Shown here: in pieces, positions 50,973 to 56,695 of the stretch
Layout of the letters: every line of letters begins with the position of its first letter
Numbering within the stretch: position 1 is the stretch's first letter
Assembly (NCBI GenBank): GCA_964621615.1
Contig: CAZUMW010000033.1
Coordinates: forward strand, 1-56,695
Reading direction: 5' to 3'
DNA length: 56,695 bases
Source of the DNA: CAZUMW01 sp964621615
GTDB taxonomy: Bacteria > Desulfobacterota > WTBG01 > CAIYCZ01 > CAIRTM01
Notes under the pieces: generated by a model
Database searches by the model: none
What the model was told of the DNA's origin: nothing
Seen by the model: only the letters and a program-made list of their open reading frames with translations
Program-made: the position numbers and the translations under genes

Positions 50973-52538
50973 ATGAGCTTACCGCGCGGAGCATATCAGG
51001 CGCTCGAGCAGGCGCTCGGCAAAGAAAATGTGTGTGATGATCCGTCTGTTACCGCCGGCTACAGTTACATGTGGCTGCTCTATGCCACTCATGCCCAGTC
51101 CGGCAGATACCGGCCTGCGGCGGTGGCCCTTCCCGGCAGTACCGAAGATATTCAGACAATCATACAAATAGCGAACCGCTACCAGTTCAACTTCATCCCG
51201 GTCGGCACAAATCTGCTGCCGCCCACCATACCGACCCGCCCGGACACTATTGTTATTGACCCGAAGCGGATGAACCGCGTGCTGCATATTGATGAAAAAA
51301 ATATGTATGCGGTTGTTGAGCCCTATGTAACCTATGCACAGCTGCAGGCGGAAACGATGAAGCGGGGGCTTACCATCACGGTGTGTGAGGGCGGAGCGCA
51401 GTGCTCTGTGGTGGCAAATAACCTGTTTCAGGGAATGGGCGGCACCGGACACAAGTTCGGCTACAACCGGGGCATACTGGGATGCGACTGGGTTTTGCCC
51501 AACGGCGAGCTGCTGCATATCGGCTCTCGCGGCAACGCTTCGGGCGACTGGTTCTGGGGCGAATGCGCAGGGATGAACCTGAAAGGGCTGATACGGGCCG
51601 ATTCCGGACATTGCGGCGGGCTCGGGATGGTCACCACCATGGCCGTCAAGCTGTTTCCCTATCCAGGTCCAAAAGCATATCCGGTTAAAGGAGCCAATCC
51701 CGATTTTCATGTGGACTTTCCCGAGGATCTGTTCAAAGTCAATCTTATCCGGTTTCCCTCACGGGAAAAGCTGATCGATGCCATGTATGAAATCGGACAT
51801 GAGGAAATCGGCGTAGCCGTGCATGAAGAGCCGGCGAGCATGATACTTGCCGGCGAGTCGGGCTCTGTTGAGGCCTTCTGGGAGCGATGGCCGGAGTTCA
51901 AGAAGAAGTGGGTCAATATGCTGTCGGTCACGCTTCTTGGCTTTTCGTCACCACGGCAGGTTGCATACGAGAAGAAGGTGCTCGATGCCATTGTGGATGA
52001 TATCGGCGGCGAGTATATCACCGAGGGCCATGAGCTCTGGGAAATGGCAAACTGCAATCTCGGCGAGCAGTTCAGAACCGGAATGTCCAACCGCCTCTTC
52101 CGCATAGCGGGAGATTTTTTTGTGATCGGCGGATTCGGGTTCGACTCGCTGGACCAGAGCCTCAAGATGAGCAAGGAATACATGTGGCCGCTTATTATGG
52201 ATGCTATTGAAAAGGGACATTTTGCGCCTGATGACGTGGGCAACGACTGGCTCAACTCCTATCAGCTCGGCCACTTTTCCGAAACAGAGCCGCTCATATA
52301 TTTCGAGCACGATCTGGAAGCGGGCGGGACGTTCCTGAGCGGCTACGTACAGACGATTCAGGAAGCGGTTAAGCGCAAGATGTGCTCGACCTGGCCGATG
52401 GGGCCCATGACGTACATTACCGGCCCGCAGATGTGCAATTATCACGAGCTGGTTAAAAATATAAAGAAGGCTGTGGATCCGCGCCTTACGGCAAACCCGG
52501 GATACCCGGTTCCGCCCGAGCCTCCGGGACAGGGATAA
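50973..52538 (+). CDS. FAD-linked oxidase/dehydrogenase subunit 1 (VAO/GlcD-type)
   Basis: A 521-residue flavoprotein of the vanillyl-alcohol-oxidase type. The FAD-binding domain (~25-230) shows VALPGSTEDIQTIIQIANRY, VGTNLLPPTIPTRPDTIVID, NNLFQGMGGTGHKFGYNRGI, GCDWVLPNGELLHIGS and SGHCGGLGMVTTMAVKLFPY. A C-terminal substrate/cap part follows, ending in a Pro-rich tail. GGAGGT at 50963 fits the ATG at 50973. It is the first of three genes that resemble the GlcDEF-type oxidation of a hydroxy acid, but the substrate is not indicated. Confidence 0.88.
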   Translation: MSLPRGAYQALEQALGKENVCDDPSVTAGYSYMWLLYATHAQSGRYRPAAVALPGSTEDIQTIIQIANRYQFNFIPVGTNLLPPTIPTRPDTIVIDPKRMNRVLHIDEKNMYAVVEPYVTYAQLQAETMKRGLTITVCEGGAQCSVVANNLFQGMGGTGHKFGYNRGILGCDWVLPNGELLHIGSRGNASGDWFWGECAGMNLKGLIRADSGHCGGLGMVTTMAVKLFPYPGPKAYPVKGANPDFHVDFPEDLFKVNLIRFPSREKLIDAMYEIGHEEIGVAVHEEPASMILAGESGSVEAFWERWPEFKKKWVNMLSVTLLGFSSPRQVAYEKKVLDAIVDDIGGEYITEGHELWEMANCNLGEQFRTGMSNRLFRIAGDFFVIGGFGFDSLDQSLKMSKEYMWPLIMDAIEKGHFAPDDVGNDWLNSYQLGHFSETEPLIYFEHDLEAGGTFLSGYVQTIQEAVKRKMCSTWPMGPMTYITGPQMCNYHELVKNIKKAVDPRLTANPGYPVPPEPPGQG

Positions 52539-52631
52539 CATCCGTCTCGGGATGCATAACCAAACGGTACCGGCCGGTATGAGCACACACTGCCCGGTCC
52601 GGTAATCTCATATACTTGCAGGAGGATGTTT

Positions 52632-54170
52632 ATGGCAGAGAAAGAATTAGCAAAAGTTGATTATGTTAAGCCCCTTAATGACAAGCCGTATGCAGAGGTC
52701 TGTGCGGAAAAGGAAACATATTCGGCCGAGCTGAAAAAGCGCCTTGGCGATATTGTCGGATCGGACAATGTTGTCGACGATGCGCAGGCGCTGCAGAAGT
52801 ACGGCGCTGATCCGGTGATGGGCGTCGGCGGGCTACCGGCCTGCGCGGTGTTTCCGGACGATGCGGAGCAGGTCTGCACGCTTGTCGGATATGCGAATGA
52901 AGAGAAGATACCGCTTGCTCCTGCCAGTTCGGGAACGCATGACTACAGCGCAGCCTCAGCCCGCATGGGCGGGGTTGTCGTTGATCTGTCGGGATGGAAA
53001 AAGATTTTCAAGATCGACCGGCGGAACCGTGCGGTGCGGATTCAGCCGGGCGTCACGTATGATCAGCTTCAGGATGCGCTTGAAAAAGAGAATCTCCGGG
53101 CAATGATTCCGCTGCAGCCGCGGAAGGATCAGTCGGTGCTTACCGCACACCTGGAAGCACATCCCATGCTTGTTACCGAGTTCAACTACACCGAGCCCAT
53201 TTATACCGCGGAAATCGTTATGCCGTCGGGAACGATATTCCGGACCGGTACCGCGTCTCTTGCGCCGCCCGAAGCGGTCCAGTCTGATATGATCGGACCG
53301 TGGGGGCCCGGCTTTGACTGGAACCGGCTCTACACCCGGTCTCAGGGTACGCTCGGCATCGTTACCTGGATAAATATCATGGCCGAGCCGCTGCCGAAGA
53401 AGCAGAAAATCTATTTTACCGCATCGGATGATATTGCCCGCCTTGTTGATTTCACCTACCGGGTGCAGCGCAGGTGGATCGGCTATGAGTGCTTTATTCT
53501 CGGCAGAAGCGCTCTTGCTTTTCTGCTGGCATCCTCCGGTCAGGAGTATGAGTCCCTGCAGCAGAATCTTCCTGCATATGTGCAGGTTTTCTGTATCGGC
53601 GGAATCGGCAGATTCCCGGAAGAACGCATTGACTATCAGGAAAAAGATTTTCTGGCGGTGTCGCAGGACTGCGGCGTCAGCCCGCTGCGCACCGTTCCGG
53701 AAGCGCCGAAGGCTGCTTCCTTTTTTGAGCGCGCTATGCGGCGAAGCTGGGGCGGAGATGTGTACTGGAAGGACATGCGCAAAGGTGCCCATGCCGATAT
53801 CTTCTTTGTTACCACCATGGACAGGGCGCCCGCTTTTATCGCCGCCATGCAGGAGCAGGCGGTGCGGGACAATTACAATGCGCAGGATATCGGCGTGTAC
53901 TTGCAGCCGATTGAAAACGGCCGTGTCGCTCATCTGGAGTTTGTTCTCCCCTGCAATCCGCATGATGAGCGCCAGAGGGAAACAGCCTCCCGGCTGTTTG
54001 ATAACGCAAGCCGGAGAATGTATGAGCTGGGCGGGATCTTTACGCGTGCGTACGGAACATGGGGCATAATGACCTCCGGCAGAAATGCAGTTCAGCACAA
54101 GACCGCCCGGATGATCAAAGATACAATAGACCCCCACAATATCATGAATCCCGGCAAGCTCGGGTTATAG
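52632..54170 (+). CDS. FAD-linked oxidase/dehydrogenase subunit 2 (VAO/GlcD-type)
   Basis: A 512-residue flavoprotein similar to the first subunit. Its FAD-binding part has FPDDAEQVCTLVGYANEEKI, APASSGTHDYSAASARMGG, IDRRNRAVRIQPGVTYDQLQ and TRSQGTLGIVTWINIMAEPL. The C-terminal half ends in DTIDPHNIMNPGKLGL, a common close for this family. GGAGG at 52621-52625 fits the ATG at 52632. Having two full-length FAD subunits beside one Fe-S subunit is unusual: in GlcDEF one of the pair is short. A heterodimeric flavin core is likely. Confidence 0.88.
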   Translation: MAEKELAKVDYVKPLNDKPYAEVCAEKETYSAELKKRLGDIVGSDNVVDDAQALQKYGADPVMGVGGLPACAVFPDDAEQVCTLVGYANEEKIPLAPASSGTHDYSAASARMGGVVVDLSGWKKIFKIDRRNRAVRIQPGVTYDQLQDALEKENLRAMIPLQPRKDQSVLTAHLEAHPMLVTEFNYTEPIYTAEIVMPSGTIFRTGTASLAPPEAVQSDMIGPWGPGFDWNRLYTRSQGTLGIVTWINIMAEPLPKKQKIYFTASDDIARLVDFTYRVQRRWIGYECFILGRSALAFLLASSGQEYESLQQNLPAYVQVFCIGGIGRFPEERIDYQEKDFLAVSQDCGVSPLRTVPEAPKAASFFERAMRRSWGGDVYWKDMRKGAHADIFFVTTMDRAPAFIAAMQEQAVRDNYNAQDIGVYLQPIENGRVAHLEFVLPCNPHDERQRETASRLFDNASRRMYELGGIFTRAYGTWGIMTSGRNAVQHKTARMIKDTIDPHNIMNPGKLGL

Positions 54171-54190
54171 CCGGAAAAAAGGAGGAAGCC

Positions 54191-55453
54191 ATGAATTTAG
54201 ATGCATACCGGTGGGATCTGGTTAACTGCGAGCGCTGCTCAATGTGTAAGTGGGTTCACCCGTGGAGCGTAAAAAGCACAGAGCGGGCGGTGGTGTGCCC
54301 GTCCATGAAAAAGTACAAATTCGATGCATATTCAGCTCAGGGGCGATTTGACCTGGCCCGGGCGCTGCTGGAGGGGGAGGTTGAGCTTACAGACAGAGCG
54401 CTTGAGGTTATTTATACCTGTACGCTGTGCGGCGCCTGTGACGTCACCTGCAAATTTACCCGCGACATGGAGCCGCTCGAGGTTCTCCACGAGCTGAGAA
54501 ATTATGTTGTTGAGCAGGGCAGGGGGCCCCTGCCCGGACATATGCCCGCAGTTGACAGCATTAAGCGGAACAACAACCCCTGGCTGCAGCCGGGAAGCCG
54601 CAGGGGGCACTGGGCCCGCAAATTGAAGGTGAAGGACTTAAACAAGGAAAAAGCCGAGGTGCTGTATTTTGCCGGCTGCACCTACGCCTATAACGCGAAC
54701 CTTCAGGATGTTGCGCGCTCAACGCTTGGCATATTGCAGAGCGCGGGGGTCGATGTCGGCATTCTGGGTGCAAACGAATCGTGCTGTGCCAGCCCGGTCG
54801 TGAAAGTAGGGATGAAAGACATGTTCCTTGACATTGCACGCAAAAATATCCAGCTGTTTAACGATCTGGGCGTGAAAACAGTCATTACCTCATGCGCGGG
54901 CTGCTACGGCGTCTTTAAGAGCCAGTATCCCGCAGCCGGGGCGATGAACTTTGAGGTGAAGCACAGCATGGAGTATTTTGATGAGCTGCTGCAGGAGGGC
55001 AGGCTGTCGTTTGAAAAAGAGGTTCCCCTGAAGGTAACCTGGCACGATCCCTGTCACGCCGGACGCGGCGGGGAGCCGCAGGATCTGTGGGAAGGAAAGC
55101 GGGTAAAATGGGGGCTTTCCGAGCCGGCGCGCTCAAGGAACTACGGGGCGAACGGCGTGTATGACCAGCCCCGGCGCATACTTGAGGCCATTCCCGGCGT
55201 TGAGCTTCTTGAGATGGAGCGTATCAGGGAGTTTTCGTGGTGCTGCGGAGCGGGCGGCGGCGTTAAGTCGGCGTTCCCCGAATTTGCCGTTGAAACAGCG
55301 CGCGAGCGTGTACAGGAGGCAAAGCAGACAGGAGCCGAAGCTCTTGCCACCTCGTGTCCCTGGTGTGAGGCGAACCTCATGGACGGGATTCATGCGGACG
55401 GCGGCGGCATAGATATGCTGAGCCTTGTCCAGATTATGCAAAAGGCGATGTGA
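54191..55453 (+). CDS. CCG-domain iron-sulfur oxidoreductase subunit (GlcF/HdrD-like)
   Basis: A 420-residue electron-transfer protein. Two 4Fe-4S ferredoxin-type sites are near the N-terminus: C13-x2-C16-x2-C19 with a distant C36, and C77-x2-C80-x2-C83-x3-C87. The C-terminal part has two CCG domains (ANESCCASPVVKVGMK and WHDPCHAGRGGEP, then FSWCCGAGGGVKSAF), which bind a noncubane or further cluster. It would pass electrons from the flavin subunits to a membrane carrier or quinone pool. GGAGG precedes the ATG at 54191. It ends the three-gene group. Confidence 0.9.
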   Translation: MNLDAYRWDLVNCERCSMCKWVHPWSVKSTERAVVCPSMKKYKFDAYSAQGRFDLARALLEGEVELTDRALEVIYTCTLCGACDVTCKFTRDMEPLEVLHELRNYVVEQGRGPLPGHMPAVDSIKRNNNPWLQPGSRRGHWARKLKVKDLNKEKAEVLYFAGCTYAYNANLQDVARSTLGILQSAGVDVGILGANESCCASPVVKVGMKDMFLDIARKNIQLFNDLGVKTVITSCAGCYGVFKSQYPAAGAMNFEVKHSMEYFDELLQEGRLSFEKEVPLKVTWHDPCHAGRGGEPQDLWEGKRVKWGLSEPARSRNYGANGVYDQPRRILEAIPGVELLEMERIREFSWCCGAGGGVKSAFPEFAVETARERVQEAKQTGAEALATSCPWCEANLMDGIHADGGGIDMLSLVQIMQKAM

Positions 55454-55477
55454 CGTGCGGACGCAGAGCAGCAATTA

Positions 55478-55732
55478 ATAATTATGGTAAACCCCCGGCT
55501 TTGCCGTGGGGGCTCACAGGCTTCGACCTGTGCGGGAATTTTATTGATTGTCGTCCGCATTGTGCTATTCACAACATAACTGGATTGCCCGGACGGACCC
55601 GGGCAATGACGGTTAGCTTGTGCGGTGTGGAGCTTGAACACAGAGCGTGAGCGGGTAAGACATAACAAAACGGATCAACTGGCAGCTTCACCACAATCGT
55701 CATCACCCGGTTTGTCCGGGTGATCCAGAATT
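55478..55732. repeat. Composite of type A, B and C hairpin repeats
   Basis: A type A unit comes first (55478-55540: AATAATTATGGTAAAC, a CCCCCGGC/GCCGTGGGG hairpin and GCGGGAAT). A type B hairpin follows at 55585-55606 (TTGCCCGG with CCGGGCAA), and a type C hairpin at 55702-55724 (ATCACCCGG with CCGGGTGAT). It fills the 311-base gap between the iron-sulfur subunit and the haem-flavin fusion gene. The B and C stems are versions of one stem with matching changes on both sides. Confidence 0.7.
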
Positions 55733-55764
55733 TATTTTACGTATTCATGAAAGGAGGACATGCA

Positions 55765-56553
55765 GTGAGATCAGGGAACGTATGGACAGGAATGGTATCC
55801 GCCGGGTTATGCATATGTATTCTTTGCTGGGCGTTTGATACCGCAGCAAAAGATGATTCTGAAAAAGAGAAAGCATCGGTCGACAAGGAGGTAAGCGCAA
55901 TTGAGGCCTCTGCGGACGTAAGCGAAGACCACCCGGAAATCCCGGAAGGGGTTACCTGTGCCGACTGTCATCAGATACAGATTGATGCCGAGTCGACTGC
56001 AACGCAGGTATGGCTTGACGGTAACTACGCCGGCTTTTCAAAAGGTGATGGGGCCATGGATCCCGATAAAACAAAGCAGGCCATCGTTACAGCCATGGGG
56101 GGCAAAAAGCATAACAGAACCTGCATTCTTGCAACCTGTGTCAACAACAAGCCGCTGAGCACTACTGCAGAGTTCGCACTGGATGAGGATCGCATGACGC
56201 TTCACGGCATGCACGAAAAGGGGACCGAAAAGCTGCTGCACATCAGGCAGAACCCCCGCGTGAGCCTTAACTGGCACAGGGAGTTTACCGGGTTTGCCTC
56301 CACGCTGTGCATCCAGTTCAAGGGAACCGCAGAGATTATCGAGGCGGATGATCCCGAATATGACCGCATTCTTAAAGATGCGATACCCTATGAGGAGCGC
56401 GCAAAAGCCCGGAAGCTGCCCCTTGAGAAGGCACGTGCGATGTTTAAGCAGATGATGGTTATAACAAAAATTACGGTCGATGAGGCAACCATTACCAACG
56501 CCACGTTCAGAAAGGACGGAAACCGTCCGTGGCAGCGGTGGGTGCGGAAGTAA
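55765..56553 (+). CDS. Exported c-type cytochrome fused to flavin split-barrel domain
   Basis: A 262-residue protein with a signal peptide (VSAGLCICILCWAFDTAAKD), a charged linker, one haem-c site C65-A-D-C68-H69, and then a pyridoxamine 5'-phosphate oxidase-like split barrel (~95-255; HNRTCILATCVNNKPLSTTA, LLHIRQNPRVSLNWHREF, LCIQFKGTAEII). Haem c points to a periplasmic position and the split barrel to FMN or a related cofactor, so the protein could move electrons between them. The start is GTG at 55765 with AGGAGG at good spacing. It follows the dehydrogenase genes on the same strand, but repeats separate them. Confidence 0.82.
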   Translation: MRSGNVWTGMVSAGLCICILCWAFDTAAKDDSEKEKASVDKEVSAIEASADVSEDHPEIPEGVTCADCHQIQIDAESTATQVWLDGNYAGFSKGDGAMDPDKTKQAIVTAMGGKKHNRTCILATCVNNKPLSTTAEFALDEDRMTLHGMHEKGTEKLLHIRQNPRVSLNWHREFTGFASTLCIQFKGTAEIIEADDPEYDRILKDAIPYEERAKARKLPLEKARAMFKQMMVITKITVDEATITNATFRKDGNRPWQRWVRK

Positions 56554-56558
56554 ACGGC

Positions 56559-56695
56559 TAATAATCACAGGTAAACCTCCGGCTCTGCCGGAGGACTCAC
56601 AGAGTTTGACATATGCGGGATTCTCATGATTTTGTGTGCATTTTGATACTGAAAAATAGTACTGGATTGCCCGGACGGAGCCGGGCAGTGACAAA
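56559..56695. repeat. Type A plus type B hairpin repeat at the window edge
   Basis: AATAATCACAGGTAAAC is followed by the hairpin CCTCCGGC (56576-56583)/GCCGGAGG (56587-56594) and GAGTTTGACATATGCGGGA (type A). After ~45 bases a type B hairpin follows (TGCCCGG, 56668-56674, with CCGGGCA, 56681-56687) and ends at the edge. The A-then-B order repeats that of 55478-55606. Confidence 0.7.

Noticed and set aside
52956..54137. 393-residue leftward open frame
   Set aside because: It is antisense to the second FAD subunit gene; long antisense frames are common in codon-biased coding sequence.

Overview
The window reads as a chromosomal segment of an anaerobic deltaproteobacterium (Desulfobacterota). 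This is an inference from gene content. Pointers are a LuxR-type regulator with a GAF-like module, three HD-GYP/HDOD proteins, a TIGR03960/DUF2344 radical SAM fusion beside ribonuclease G, a DUF523/DUF1722 protein, flavin/iron-sulfur dehydrogenase genes with CCG-type iron-sulfur subunits, a periplasmic haem-c protein, and many hairpin repeats between genes. There is no rRNA, tRNA, CRISPR array or intact transposase.

Layout. 1-5.5 kb: signalling (an edge-truncated receiver/PAS/histidine kinase, a cysteine-less thioredoxin-fold protein, a LuxR-type regulator, a sigma-54 response regulator) plus a membrane-anchored deiminase-like protein. 5.6-12.6 kb: an OprB-like porin divergent from galE, two translationally coupled HD-GYP/HDOD proteins and a DUF4139 protein. 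12.6-24.8 kb: a methyltransferase lying between repeat copies, an M48 lipoprotein protease, a class III nucleotidyl cyclase with TPR helices and a coiled-coil membrane partner, nadD, a CrtI-like oxidoreductase, a CBS-domain membrane protein, an OmpA lipoprotein, corA, a DUF523/DUF1722 protein and a flavin split-barrel protein. 24.8-28.4 kb: a DUF1302/DUF1329 envelope pair and a CIA30 protein. 28.8-32.7 kb: a B12-binding-fold protein whose reading frame overlaps a DevBCA/MacB-like exporter operon (permease, ATPase, membrane fusion protein). 32.8-38.2 kb: an isochorismatase-like hydrolase, a lipoprotein, a serine hydrolase, rlmH, a secreted double-Cache protein and a membrane protein. 38.5-46.9 kb: rng with the radical SAM fusion gene, a MshEN-like protein, the third HD-GYP/HDOD protein, pgsA and two small unknown genes. 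46.9-50.3 kb: a repeat-rich zone, a Tat-exported DUF3604 protein, and a small inverted-repeat element with an apparent target duplication. 49.4-56.6 kb: a TetR regulator, a second TetR-like protein that lacks the DNA-binding domain, two FAD-linked dehydrogenase subunits, their iron-sulfur partner, and a haem-c/flavin split-barrel fusion.

How the parts fit. The last block looks like one regulated redox module: TetR-type operators precede both tetR-like genes and the dehydrogenase genes follow. The exporter operon begins with a B12-fold protein that lacks the usual cobalamin ligands, which suggests a repurposed sensor. The three HD-GYP/HDOD paralogues and the MshEN-like protein point to cyclic-di-GMP-related signalling, although one paralogue has lost the key histidine of its HD motif.

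The intergenic DNA is rich in repeats. One hairpin family occurs at least five times, and its stem sequences change on both sides together. A second family has TGTCCAAAATAA-type ends and appears as one 284-bp inverted-repeat element plus two fragments. Starts were moved downstream of the longest frame wherever a ribosome-binding site, signal peptide or neighbouring gene argued for it; these choices are stated per gene.
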